From: Bacteroidales bacterium
GTDB lineage: Bacteria > Bacteroidota > Bacteroidia > Bacteroidales > UBA932
Direction: 5' to 3'
Assembly: GCA_017446775.1 (NCBI GenBank)
Contig: JAFSQE010000015.1
Coordinates: forward strand, 62,001 to 126,000
Length of the DNA: 64,000 nt
Part shown: in pieces, positions 41,315-49,854 of the stretch
Layout of the letters: the number at the start of each line of letters is the position of its first letter
Position numbering within the stretch: the stretch's first letter is position 1
Translations under genes and position numbers: made by a program
Notes under the pieces: model-generated
The model's database searches: none
What the model saw: only the letters and a program-made list of their open reading frames with translations
What the model was told of the DNA's origin: nothing

Positions 41315-42658
41315 TTGACTTTAAGAGACTTCATCCGCAACAAGTGGGTCAAGTTCGCCTTTTGGGGTATCCTGTATTGCCTTTGGGTAATATGGCTTCA
41401 AAACCCCTGGTGGTTCCTTGGCCTTATTGTTGTTTTTGACCTCTACGTAACCAAGATAGTCAACTGGACCTTCTGGAAGCCCCGCGAGGGTAAGGGGAAG
41501 AAGCCCAATGCGCTCACGGAATGGGTGGATGCAATCATCTATGCGGTGATTGCGGTGACCTTTATCAACATCTTCTTCTTCCAGTCGTTCAGGATACCTT
41601 CATCCTCGATGGAGAACACCCTGATGACGGGTGATTTTCTCTTCGTGGACAAGATGCGCTTTGGTCCCCGCATCCCCGAGACCCCGCTCACGATACCGTT
41701 TACCCACAATACGTGGATTGGCGGCCGTAAGTCTTATTCCGAGGCTGTAAAGTGGGACTATCGCAGGCTCAAACCGCTGGGACGGGGCATCCGCCGTGGC
41801 GATTGCGTGGTGTTCAACTTCCCCCACGGGGACACAGTGCTGGCCCGCGTACCGGCAGAAGACTACTATGCACATGTACGTATCAACGGCCGCGAGTACA
41901 CCCAGAAAGCGCTCGGGCCGGTGATTGTGCGTCCTGCAGATAAGGCCGACCACTATGTGAAGCGCCTGGTGGGCATGCCTGGGGATACCCTCAGCGTCAA
42001 AGACGGCCTGGTGTATATCAACGGCGAGCAGCAGGAGATATACGAGGGAATCCAGTATACCTACAAGGTGGTAACGGACGGGACCCCCATCAACCGGGTG
42101 ACATTGGACAAGCTCGGGGTAGACCGCACGCAGATCCGTTACGACGCCCAGTTGCCTGGCTACTACAGCCTGCCCCTCACCGCAGCTGCTCTGAAAAGGG
42201 TAAAGGCAATGGCTCATGTGAAAAGCGTCACGATGAATCTGGAGGATTATCCCGGCGACTATTTTGATTCGTACAAGATGATTTTCCCCTTTGACGACCG
42301 TGGTTTCACCCGCGACAACTACGGTCCGATATGGATTCCTGCAAAAGGAACCACCGTTGCCCTTGACAACGACAACATAGCCTTTTACCGCAGGATAATC
42401 GATGTCTATGAACACAACGATTTTGAGCAGAGGGACGGAAAGTTCTATATCGACGGGGAGCAGGTTACGGAGTACACGTTCAAGCAGGACTATTTTTTCA
42501 TGATGGGCGACAATCGGCACAACTCGCTGGATTCACGCTATTGGGGCTTCGTCCCGGAAGACCATATAGTGGGGACGCCGTGCGTGATCTGGTTCTCCCG
42601 TGAGCCACTGGGGAAGGTCAGATGGCGCAGAATCTGCAAGTTTGTGCTGAACAGTTAA
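41315..42658 (+). CDS. lepB: Signal peptidase I
   Basis: Cleaves signal peptides of secreted proteins at the periplasmic face of the inner membrane. The 447 aa protein is longer than E. coli LepB, as common in Bacteroidota. N-terminal hydrophobic helices span about 12-45 and 72-90. The catalytic serine is S98 in RIPSSSMENTL and the general base is K216 in YVKRLVGMPGDT; the late box GDNRHNSLDSRYWG is also present. The best start is TTG at 41315, 2 bases after the rplT stop; no ATG in frame precedes the active-site region. Residues 220-390 hold an insertion between conserved boxes. Confidence 0.94.
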   Translation: MTLRDFIRNKWVKFAFWGILYCLWVIWLQNPWWFLGLIVVFDLYVTKIVNWTFWKPREGKGKKPNALTEWVDAIIYAVIAVTFINIFFFQSFRIPSSSMENTLMTGDFLFVDKMRFGPRIPETPLTIPFTHNTWIGGRKSYSEAVKWDYRRLKPLGRGIRRGDCVVFNFPHGDTVLARVPAEDYYAHVRINGREYTQKALGPVIVRPADKADHYVKRLVGMPGDTLSVKDGLVYINGEQQEIYEGIQYTYKVVTDGTPINRVTLDKLGVDRTQIRYDAQLPGYYSLPLTAAALKRVKAMAHVKSVTMNLEDYPGDYFDSYKMIFPFDDRGFTRDNYGPIWIPAKGTTVALDNDNIAFYRRIIDVYEHNDFEQRDGKFYIDGEQVTEYTFKQDYFFMMGDNRHNSLDSRYWGFVPEDHIVGTPCVIWFSREPLGKVRWRRICKFVLNS

Positions 42659-42663
42659 AAAGA

Positions 42664-42695
42664 TTTGGTTTTTTGATTTAAAATCAAGATATTTG
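42664..42695 (+). promoter_or_regulatory. Promoter of rpmB-rpmG
   Basis: TTTG (42664-42667), 20 bases, then GATATTTG (42688-42695) followed by C, one mismatch in the -7 box. It ends 37 bases before the rpmB ATG. Confidence 0.5.
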
Positions 42696-42732
42696 CAGCC
42701 CCAAAAAAGCAAAAAAATAAAAATAGCATATT

Positions 42733-42975
42733 ATGTCACGAGTTTGTCAGGTAACAGGTAAGAAGAGGATGATTGGAAACAATGTTTCCCACTCCCGCAG
42801 ACGTACCAAACGCGAGTTCGCTCCCAACCTCAAGACCAAGAGATTCTGGTCTGAGGAAGAGGGCAGGTTTATCACATTGAAGGTCTCTTGCAACGGTATG
42901 AAGACCATCTACAAGAACGGCCTTGCCGAAACGCTCAAGAAAGCCGAGGCCAAAGGTTTGATTAAAATAGCTTAA
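42733..42975 (+). CDS. rpmB: Ribosomal protein L28
   Basis: Large-subunit protein (80 aa). [21 protein letters not shown] and [16 protein letters not shown] are typical of bL28. It leads a small operon with rpmG and a DUF4295 gene, a Bacteroidota arrangement. Confidence 0.98.
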   Translation: MSRVCQVTGKKRMIGNNVSHSRRRTKREFAPNLKTKRFWSEEEGRFITLKVSCNGMKTIYKNGLAETLKKAEAKGLIKIA

Positions 42976-42986
42976 AACGAAAGGTT

Positions 42987-43169
42987 ATGGCAAAGAAAGG
43001 CAACAGAGTGCAGGTTATTCTCGAGTGCACAGAGCAGAAGGCTAGCGGCGTTCCCGGAATGTCCCGCTACATCACCACCAAGAACAAAAAGAACACTCCC
43101 GACAAGTTGGAGCGCATGAAATACAACCCGTATCTGCGCAAGATGACTCTTCACAAGGAGATTAAGTAA
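42987..43169 (+). CDS. rpmG: Ribosomal protein L33
   Basis: Large-subunit protein (60 aa): [18 protein letters not shown] and [21 protein letters not shown] are typical of bL33. It lacks the CxxC pairs of the zinc-binding form, so it is the zinc-free type. It is 11 bases downstream of rpmB. Confidence 0.97.
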   Translation: MAKKGNRVQVILECTEQKASGVPGMSRYITTKNKKNTPDKLERMKYNPYLRKMTLHKEIK

Positions 43170-43193
43170 GTAACGCATTAATATCATAATACT

Positions 43194-43361
43194 ATGGCAA
43201 AGAAAGCGGTCGCAACATTCGGCGGTGACAGAAAAGACCAGAAAAGCGTTGTAAAGTGCATCCGTATGGATAAGAACGGACGTACAGGTTCCTACATTTT
43301 CAAAGAGGAGCTGGTACCTACCGAGAAGGTTAAAGAGTTTTTTGCAAAGACTCAGAACTAA
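43194..43361 (+). CDS. DUF4295 small basic protein
   Basis: A 55-residue protein beginning MAKKAVATFGGDRKDQKSVV and ending FFAKTQN. Length, sequence and position directly after rpmG match the Bacteroidota DUF4295 family. The function is unknown; linkage to rpmB and rpmG and the basic composition suggest a ribosome-associated role (inference). It ends 24 bases before a perfect terminator stem. Confidence 0.88.
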   Translation: MAKKAVATFGGDRKDQKSVVKCIRMDKNGRTGSYIFKEELVPTEKVKEFFAKTQN

Positions 43362-43385
43362 TCCGAGCCTTGCAATACGCAATAC

Positions 43386-43424
43386 CGATAGAGACGGGGC
43401 GGCAGGCTTCGTCTCTATCGTTTT
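43386..43424 (+). terminator. Terminator after rpmB-rpmG-DUF4295
   Basis: An 11 bp perfect stem CGATAGAGACG / CGTCTCTATCG (43386-43396 with 43410-43420) and a 13-base loop are followed by TTTT. Confidence 0.8.
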
Positions 43425-43436
43425 AATAGCACCGGT

Positions 43437-44201
43437 ATGGCAACATTCCTTTGGGAAGAAATAGTCTTCGGGCCAATCATAAGCCGCAGGGTTGGCCGTT
43501 CGCTGGGCATCAATCTGCTGCCCCGCGAGGCCAAGGTGTGCACTTTTGACTGTGTGTATTGCGAGTGCGGTGGCCTCAAACGGGGGGCAGGGAAACATCC
43601 GCTGCCAACCTTCTCCGAGGTCCGCGATGCCATTTGCGGCAAGTTCGAAGCGCTGGCCGCAGCGGGGCAGGGGGTTGATTCCATATCGTTTACCGGCAAC
43701 GGCGAGCCGACGCTCCATCCCGATTTTGCTGCGATAATAGATGTTACGCTCTCTGTCCGCAGCCGCTGGTTCCCGGAGGCGGTGGTGAGCGTGTTCAGCA
43801 ACGCCTCCATGCTCGACCGGGCGGAGGTTGTCGCCGCCCTTAAGAAGGTCGATAACCCGATACTCAAGCTGGACTGCGCCCTGGACGATATGGCGGCCGT
43901 GATGAACCGCCCCCGCGGCGGCTACAGTGTTGCCAAAGCGATAGAGGGGATGAAGGCCTTTGGCGGCGATTTTGTGATGCAGACGATGCTTGTGCGCGGC
44001 CCGGTGGTAGACAACACAACGCCGGCGGCGCTTGCCGCATGGTACGATGTGGTGCGGCAGGTGCATCCCCGCGAGATAATGCTCTACAGCGTAGACCGCG
44101 ACACCCCTGTGTCTGGAATAGAGAAGGTACCGGCCGCAGACTTGGCCTCTGCCGCGGCGCCCCTGGCAGCAGAGGGATTTAATGTCAAAATAAACGGATA
44201 A
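43437..44201 (+). CDS. Radical SAM protein
   Basis: Protein of 254 aa with the radical SAM cluster motif CTFDCVYC (CxxxCxxC) at about 36-43 and the SAM-contacting SFTGNGEPTLHPD near 83-95. FGPIISRRVGRSLGINLLP at the N-terminus is typical of the single-domain radical SAM group found next to ribosomal or Wybutosine-type annotations. The substrate is unknown. It stands between a terminator and ftsY, with 28 bases to ftsY. Confidence 0.87.
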   Translation: MATFLWEEIVFGPIISRRVGRSLGINLLPREAKVCTFDCVYCECGGLKRGAGKHPLPTFSEVRDAICGKFEALAAAGQGVDSISFTGNGEPTLHPDFAAIIDVTLSVRSRWFPEAVVSVFSNASMLDRAEVVAALKKVDNPILKLDCALDDMAAVMNRPRGGYSVAKAIEGMKAFGGDFVMQTMLVRGPVVDNTTPAALAAWYDVVRQVHPREIMLYSVDRDTPVSGIEKVPAADLASAAAPLAAEGFNVKING

Positions 44202-44215
44202 AACACCTTTTTTTG

Positions 44216-44223
44216 TAACTTCG
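44216..44223 (+). promoter_or_regulatory. -7 box abutting the ftsY start
   Basis: TAACTTCG followed by C, one mismatch to TAnnTTTG, with 6 bases before the ftsY ATG. No -33 match. Confidence 0.35.
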
Positions 44224-44229
44224 CGCTCC

Positions 44230-45192
44230 ATGGGTATATTCTTCAAAAAACGCAATACCGATTCTGCCGCTCAGGCAGAAGACAAGGCCGCTCTGGCGGC
44301 CGGCCTGGGCAAGACCAAACAGAGCCTGCTGGAAAGGCTGCAGTATGCGGTGATGGGGCGTAGCGTGGTAGACGACGAGGTGCTGGATTCGATAGAGGAG
44401 GCGCTGATAGCTTCCGATGTCGGGGTGGATACCACGGTTAAGATTATCGAGCGTCTGGAAGAGCGCGTACGTCGCGACAAATATCTCAATACATCAGATC
44501 TGAACCGCATCCTCTGCGAAGAGATAGAGAATCTTATTGCGGGTGATGCAGTGGAGCAGGAGCCCTTTGACTTCAGCAGGAAGCCCTATGTCATCATGGT
44601 TGTCGGAGTGAACGGAGTGGGCAAAACCACCACCATCGGCAAACTCGCCGCACAGCTCAGGGCAGAGGGGAAGAAGGTGGTGCTTGGCGCCGCCGATACT
44701 TTCCGTGCGGCTGCGGTGGAGCAGCTGGTTATCTGGGCAGAACGCGCCGGAGTTGACATCATCAAGCAGGAGATGGGGAGTGACCCCGCCAGCGTGGCGT
44801 ACGACAGCGTCAAGAGCGCCGTGGCCAAAGGTGCCGACGTGGTTATAATAGACACCGCCGGCCGCCTGCACAACAAAGTCAACCTGATGAACGAGCTCAC
44901 CAAAATCCGCAACGTGATGCGCAAGGTGGTGCCCGACGCCCCGCACGAGGTGCTGCTGGTTATAGACGGCTCCACCGGTCAGAACGGCTTCATGCAGGCG
45001 CGCGAGTTTACCCGTGCCACCGATGTCACAGCGCTGGCAGTCACCAAGCTGGACGGTACCGCCAAGGGTGGCGTGGTGATAGGCATCAGTGACCAGTTCA
45101 ACATCCCGGTGAAATTTATCGGCGTGGGAGAGAAGATAGAGGACCTGCGCCTTTTCAATAAGAAAGATTACGTAGAATCATTGTTTAAATAG
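44230..45192 (+). CDS. ftsY: FtsY, signal recognition particle receptor
   Basis: SRP GTPase (320 aa) that delivers ribosomes making membrane proteins to SecYEG. The acidic A domain of E. coli FtsY is nearly absent. An N-domain (about 20-95) is followed by the G-domain: GVNGVGKTTTIGKL near 126-139, DTFRAAAVEQL, DTAGRLHNK and TKLDGTAKGG. It is followed after 8 bases by pheT. Confidence 0.96.
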   Translation: MGIFFKKRNTDSAAQAEDKAALAAGLGKTKQSLLERLQYAVMGRSVVDDEVLDSIEEALIASDVGVDTTVKIIERLEERVRRDKYLNTSDLNRILCEEIENLIAGDAVEQEPFDFSRKPYVIMVVGVNGVGKTTTIGKLAAQLRAEGKKVVLGAADTFRAAAVEQLVIWAERAGVDIIKQEMGSDPASVAYDSVKSAVAKGADVVIIDTAGRLHNKVNLMNELTKIRNVMRKVVPDAPHEVLLVIDGSTGQNGFMQAREFTRATDVTALAVTKLDGTAKGGVVIGISDQFNIPVKFIGVGEKIEDLRLFNKKDYVESLFK

Positions 45193-45200
45193 ATACAGAA

Positions 45201-47660
45201 ATGACAGTTTCGTATAATTGGCTTAAAGATTATCTGAAGTTTGACCTTACCCCGGAGAAAGTGGCAGAAGTGCTCACGTTCACCGGCCTGGAGGTGGAGC
45301 ATGTAGAGACGGTAGAGCAGATTCCCGGCGGCCTTGCCGGCGTCTTTGTGGCAGAGGTGCTATCCTGCGAGATGCATCCCGACAGCGACCACCTGCATAT
45401 CACCAGGTGCGATATCGGCCAGGGCGAGCCGCTGCAGGTTGTGTGCGGTGCTCCCAACGTGGCTGCAGGGCAGAAGGTGCTGCTGGCCACCGTGGGGACA
45501 AAGCTGGTTTCCATAAGCGGTGAGGAGCTCAAACTCAAGAGGTCCAAGATACGCGGCGTGGAGAGCCTTGGTATGATTTGCGCCCAGGACGAACTGGGTA
45601 TCGGCGAAGACCACTCCGGCATCATGGTGTTGGATGCCGCCGCAGTACCCGGGACCCCTGCGAAGGATTATCTCAAGCTTGCATGCGATACTGTATACGA
45701 GATAGGTCTCACCCCCAACCGCATCGATGGCGCTTCTCATATCGGTGTGGCTCGCGACCTTTACGCATGGTGCCGCCTGAACGGCGTGCCGGTAGAGTGG
45801 ACCCTGCCGCAGCCCTCCCTCGCTCTCAAGGGTGAGGGCCAGGCCGTTCCGGTTGAGGTTCTGGCGCCCGAAGATGCCCCTCGATACATCGGCATCACCT
45901 TCAAGGATGTCAAGGTCGGCCCGTCACCCGAGTGGCTGCGCGACCGCCTGAACTCCGTGGGTCAGCGTCCCATCAACAATATCGTGGATATCACCAACTT
46001 TATCCTTAACGAATACTGCCAGCCGCTGCACTGCTTCGACCTCAATCAGATTGAGGGGGGCAAGGTGATTGTGCGTCGCGCTGCAGAAGGAGAGAAGATG
46101 GTGACTCTGGACGGCGTAGAGCGCACCCTTTCTGACCGCGACCTGGTGATTGCAAACACCCGCGAGCCGATGTGCATCGCCGGTGTGTTTGGCGGAGAAA
46201 AGTCGGGCGTGAGTGAGGCTACCACCGATGTATTCCTGGAGATAGCATACTTCAACCCCGTGACCATCCGCAAGACCAGCAAGCGTCTGGGGCTCAAGAC
46301 CGATGCATCGTTCCGCTACGAGCGCGGCATAGACCCTACCAATACCATGAACGTGGCACGCCGTGCCGCACAGCTTATTTGCGAACTCTCCGGCGCCAGG
46401 GTAGTGGGCGAACCCCAGGAGTTCTGCGCAAAGGAGTTCACCCGCGCAGAGGTCGACCTGGACTATGCACGCATGTTCTCGCTTATGGGCAAGAATATCG
46501 GCGTCCAGACTGTGAAGGATATCCTGGGATATCTCGATTATAAGATACTGTCTGAGAACGAGGCAGGCTGCCGTGTGGCTGTCCCTGCATATTATGTGGA
46601 TGTAACCCGGGAGTGCGACGTGGTTGAGGAGTTGCTCCGCATCTACGGCTACAACAACATAGAACTCCCCACCGGCATGAAGGCCAGCATCCAGCCCGAC
46701 CCCAACCCCGATCCCGAGGTGATACGCCGTCAGGTTAGTGAACTGCTCTCAGGACGCGGTTTCTGCGAGATAATGAACAACTCGCTTACCCGCAGCGCAT
46801 ATTACGAGAAGCTGGAGACCTTCCCCGCTGCAAACTGCGTGCGCCTGCTCAACCCGCTCAGCTCCGATTTGGACTGTATGCGCCAGAGTCTGATTCCGGC
46901 CGCGCTCGAGACCGTTTCTTACAATATCAAGCATCAGAACCTCTCGCTCCGACTCTATGAGATAGGCAATGTATACAGCTACAGCGCTGATGCAGATGAT
47001 GCCCTGGGCGCTGCCAACCTCAAGAACTACAGCGAAGAGCTCAAGCTCTCGATCGTGGTGAATGCCCCTGCATCCAAGGCATGGCGCAGCGAGATTGGCG
47101 CCGGCTCTTATTTCGAGCTCAAGGGCTATCTGGAGCTGCTGGTGCGTCGCTACGGCATGAATCTCTACGATATGGAGGCGGCTCCGGCACCGTCTGACAT
47201 CTTTAGCGAAGGTCTTACATTCTCGCTGCAGGGCAAGCCGTTTGCAACCATCGGCACGGTGTCAAAGGCAATGCTCAAGATGTTCGATATCAAGCAGCCT
47301 GTCTTTGTGGCAGAGGTATCGTTCAAGACTCTTATGCAGGTGATCCGCCGCAACAAGGTGAAATACCGCGAGCTGCCCAGGTATCCCGAGGTGAAACGCG
47401 ACCTGGCGCTGATGCTGGACGAGAAGGTTACGTTTGCCGATATCCGCCGCGAAGCATTCCGCGCAGAGAAGGCGCTGCTTAAGAGCGTGACGCTGTTTGA
47501 TGTATATCGCGGAGTGAAGATTGCTGCCGACAAGAAGCAGTATGCCCTGAGCTTCGTGCTTCAGAATCCGGAGCAGACCCTTACCGACGAGGCGGTAGAA
47601 CGCATCATGGACAAGCTGCTCAAGACCTTTGAGAGCAAGTTTGGGGCTACTTTGAGGTAA
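45201..47660 (+). CDS. pheT: Phenylalanyl-tRNA synthetase beta subunit
   Basis: Large subunit of PheRS (819 aa). Domains in order: EMAP-like tRNA-binding domain (about 40-150, VFVAEVLSCEMHPDSDHL), B3/B4 editing domain (about 210-380, RPINNIVDITNFIL), B5 (about 400-475), the catalytic-like core, and the C-terminal FDX-ACB anticodon-binding domain (about 725-819, RYPEVKRDLALMLDE). The alpha subunit pheS is not next to it, unlike in many bacteria. Its 3' end overlaps the convergent lnt gene by 14 bases. Confidence 0.97.
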   Translation: MTVSYNWLKDYLKFDLTPEKVAEVLTFTGLEVEHVETVEQIPGGLAGVFVAEVLSCEMHPDSDHLHITRCDIGQGEPLQVVCGAPNVAAGQKVLLATVGTKLVSISGEELKLKRSKIRGVESLGMICAQDELGIGEDHSGIMVLDAAAVPGTPAKDYLKLACDTVYEIGLTPNRIDGASHIGVARDLYAWCRLNGVPVEWTLPQPSLALKGEGQAVPVEVLAPEDAPRYIGITFKDVKVGPSPEWLRDRLNSVGQRPINNIVDITNFILNEYCQPLHCFDLNQIEGGKVIVRRAAEGEKMVTLDGVERTLSDRDLVIANTREPMCIAGVFGGEKSGVSEATTDVFLEIAYFNPVTIRKTSKRLGLKTDASFRYERGIDPTNTMNVARRAAQLICELSGARVVGEPQEFCAKEFTRAEVDLDYARMFSLMGKNIGVQTVKDILGYLDYKILSENEAGCRVAVPAYYVDVTRECDVVEELLRIYGYNNIELPTGMKASIQPDPNPDPEVIRRQVSELLSGRGFCEIMNNSLTRSAYYEKLETFPAANCVRLLNPLSSDLDCMRQSLIPAALETVSYNIKHQNLSLRLYEIGNVYSYSADADDALGAANLKNYSEELKLSIVVNAPASKAWRSEIGAGSYFELKGYLELLVRRYGMNLYDMEAAPAPSDIFSEGLTFSLQGKPFATIGTVSKAMLKMFDIKQPVFVAEVSFKTLMQVIRRNKVKYRELPRYPEVKRDLALMLDEKVTFADIRREAFRAEKALLKSVTLFDVYRGVKIAADKKQYALSFVLQNPEQTLTDEAVERIMDKLLKTFESKFGATLR

Positions 47661-49233
47661 GCCTGCGCACCAGAAGCGCAATCATCAGAAGTAGAAACAT
47701 AAAACTGCATATACGACCTGTTATATCGCCATAGGTGGTATAACAGGTTTTTTTATCGTTGAGGTTTACTGTGCCGCGGATGGCCACGGGCTCCCACCAA
47801 CCGGTACGCTGGAGCACATCGCCCCGCTGGTTTATGAAGCCGCTGATGCCGGTGTTGGCCACGTGTACCACGTCGCGACGGTTCTCTATCGCCCTTAGCT
47901 TGGCAAAGCGGAAGTGCTGCCGGTAGCCGGGGGTGTTGCCCCACCACCCGTCGTTTGTAATCACGGCGGTGAATTGCGCTCCGTAGAGCGCGGTGCGGCG
48001 GTAATACTCTCCGTATACCGATTCGTAGCATATCATCGCCCCGACATCGATATTGTCTTTGCAGCTGAGGTTGTTTACATCGTCGCTCACGCCGTAGCTG
48101 TTCATGGAGCCGCCAAAGAGTTCGAAGATGCGTCCAAGGAATCCCAGATAACGCTGGTAGGGGATAATCTCCACCGCCGGGACAAGCTTGGATTTATGGT
48201 AATGGCTTACCACTCCGGTGGTGTCTATCATAAGCGCGGAGTTGTAAGAGCAATACCATCTGTCGCCAAGGGGTCGTGAGCTATAGGGCGCCGCAGCCCT
48301 GGTCGGGAAAAAGCGGTGTGTGATGGCGCCCAGCAGGAAGTTGGCGCGGGGATAGTCCTGCAGCAGGTTGTATATCCCTACGTAGGTGATGTTGGTCTGA
48401 GGCTGGTCAAGGTTAAACTTGTATGTGTAGGTCTCAGGGGTGATTACAAAAGCCGTGCTGTCGGTAATCTGCTCCCTGACCAGGGCCAGCATACGGCTGT
48501 CCTGCACCTGCTGACTGAGGCCGCCGTGCTTCTCTGTGTAGGAGTCTATGTTTGGCTGTACTGCCACCACCTCTACCGGATTGTCGGTTTCCTGATAGTT
48601 GTGGTAAATACTTAATGATATTGCGGGCGGTACTATCAGAAAGGCGGCGGTGATTATCACAAGGGCTATCTTGCCGCGGGTGTCGTATCTGGTCTGGCTC
48701 CTGCGCCTGAGGGCTTTGGCTGTCTCGTAGACAAAGATGTTGCTGAGCCATATCCAGAGGCTGCCTCCCAGAAAGCCGGTAAATTCGTACCACTGCGCCA
48801 GACGGGGGCTGGTGGCAAGACTGTTGCCCAGAATCAGCCAGGGCCAGGATATCTCTACGTTTTGATATACCCGTTCCCATGCGACCCACATCGTTATCAG
48901 AAGCAGGTAAGCCATGCCGCCCTTGAAATACTTCCTGCTGTATAGGAAGATGCGGAGTATAACCCACATCTGCAGGGCGTTAAGGGCGATGGCGGCGATT
49001 GCACCCAGCACAGTTATCCAACCTATCCAGAAGGTGGTGACGGCGTTGAACAGCACGAATGCCAGATATAGCATCCAGCCGCCGTGCTTCACCTGACCCT
49101 CTGTGCACAGATCGGCAAACTTAAGCAGTGGAACAAAAGCAAAAAGTGCAACCCAGCCGCAGTGGGGCACTAAAAACGGAACCGAGGCAAGTGTTGCAAA
49201 AAGCAGCACGCAGAGCCAAATCTTACCTTTCAT
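47647..49233 (-). CDS. lnt: Apolipoprotein N-acyltransferase
   Basis: Adds the third acyl chain to lipoproteins at the inner membrane (528 aa). An N-terminal block of about six to seven membrane helices is followed by a nitrilase-like periplasmic domain with the triad: Glu in VITPETYTY, Lys in YHKSKLVP, and Cys in GAMICYESVYG. NDGWWGNTPGYRQHFRFAKLRAIE is typical of Lnt. One more helix is at the C-terminus. A TACCTTTG box (49245-49238, minus) lies 4 bases upstream of the ATG. This window encodes several lipoproteins that could be its substrates. Confidence 0.94.
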   Translation of the reverse strand: MKGKIWLCVLLFATLASVPFLVPHCGWVALFAFVPLLKFADLCTEGQVKHGGWMLYLAFVLFNAVTTFWIGWITVLGAIAAIALNALQMWVILRIFLYSRKYFKGGMAYLLLITMWVAWERVYQNVEISWPWLILGNSLATSPRLAQWYEFTGFLGGSLWIWLSNIFVYETAKALRRRSQTRYDTRGKIALVIITAAFLIVPPAISLSIYHNYQETDNPVEVVAVQPNIDSYTEKHGGLSQQVQDSRMLALVREQITDSTAFVITPETYTYKFNLDQPQTNITYVGIYNLLQDYPRANFLLGAITHRFFPTRAAAPYSSRPLGDRWYCSYNSALMIDTTGVVSHYHKSKLVPAVEIIPYQRYLGFLGRIFELFGGSMNSYGVSDDVNNLSCKDNIDVGAMICYESVYGEYYRRTALYGAQFTAVITNDGWWGNTPGYRQHFRFAKLRAIENRRDVVHVANTGISGFINQRGDVLQRTGWWEPVAIRGTVNLNDKKTCYTTYGDITGRICSFMFLLLMIALLVRRLTSK

Positions 49234-49237
49234 ATCT

Positions 49238-49245
49238 CAAAGGTA
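49238..49245 (-). promoter_or_regulatory. -7 box abutting the lnt start
   Basis: TACCTTTG on the minus strand, full match to TAnnTTTG, 4 bases before the lnt ATG. Confidence 0.45.
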
Positions 49246-49294
49246 ATGAGTTTTGAAAATTTTTTATCACCTTTGCAGTCGAAATCGTGATTAT

Positions 49295-49690
49295 GGGGAT
49301 GTTTTGGTTTTGACAGCAATCGATTTCTACAGGTAAGCACGCCGAGAGTCGTGGCCCCTCTCGTAAATCTCAGACCTCACGCCATAACTGGCAACAACAA
49401 CTATCGTCTCGCTGCGTAATCGGGCCAAGCCTGATACCTTAATCCGCCCGTCAAGGACGGGCCGACGAGCGTCCCGCCGGATTTTATGGAAGTTCGGTCC
49501 GGAAATCGGGGCGTAGGCAGAACAATTCCTGCTCGCACCTATCGCCTCTGTCGGTGCGAAAAGATTCAGAGGCTAAGGGAGCGTTAGCCCGCCGCCCGGC
49601 GGATTCTCCCCGACAATCAAAGGGTGGATAAGCGTGTAGAAAGCTTGCGGGGACGTTGTTTGGACGGCGGTTCGAGCCCGCCCATCTCCA
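49295..49690 (+). ncRNA. ssrA: tmRNA
   Basis: Rescues stalled ribosomes and adds a degradation tag. The acceptor stem GGGGATG (49295-49301) pairs with CATCTCC (49683-49689), followed by discriminator A; CCA is not encoded. The T-arm GGCGG-TTCGAGC-CCGCC is intact. The tag reading frame lies at 49390-49419: GGC AAC AAC AAC TAT CGT CTC GCT GCG TAA, giving GNNNYRLAA, close to the GENNYALAA/GETNYALAA tags known in Bacteroidales but with Arg for Ala before LAA. The last 81 bases are duplicated at 52.2 kb. ClpXP, encoded at 6.5-8.5 kb, would degrade tagged proteins. Confidence 0.95.
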
Positions 49691-49695
49691 CATAA
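49610..49695 (+). repeat. Direct repeat, copy 1 (tmRNA 3' end)
   Basis: 86 bases covering the 3' end of tmRNA and the first bases beyond it. Identical to 52205-52290 except C49677 against T52272 in the T-loop. It marks the left edge of the 2.6 kb accessory segment. Confidence 0.9.
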
Positions 49696-49730
49696 TAATA
49701 GCCGGCACAGCCGGCTATTATTATGTGGAG
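49686..49730 (+). terminator. Hairpin after tmRNA (hp1)
   Basis: A 21 bp perfect stem (49686-49706 with 49710-49730) and loop ACA. Its 5' arm begins in the tmRNA acceptor strand (CTCCACATAA). Likely terminator or 3'-processing hairpin although no T-tract follows. Confidence 0.65.
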
Positions 49731-49731
49731 A

Positions 49732-49821
49732 CGTCAGCGCAAGGCGCTGACGCTCCTATTTTACTAGGGGGCTCTGCCCCCTAAAACCCCTGCGGCGCAA
49801 AGCGCCGGCCCCTAAAGGGGC
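49732..49821. repeat. Run of four small hairpins
   Basis: Four perfect hairpins in a row: CGTCAGCGC/GCGCTGACG (49732-49752, 9 bp), TAGGGGGC/GCCCCCTA (49765-49783, 8 bp), GGCGC/GCGCC (49794-49806, 5 bp) and GCCCC/GGGGC (49808-49821, 5 bp), with loops of 3-4 bases. They follow hp1 directly, so five hairpins lie within 136 bases. No gene is present here. Confidence 0.7.
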
Positions 49822-49854
49822 TGTGGATTGTATACTCATATTAATGATAAGAAT

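Noticed and set aside
49484-49708. Small protein gene antisense to tmRNA
   Set aside because: It is an open frame by chance in the structured tmRNA gene, with no upstream signal.
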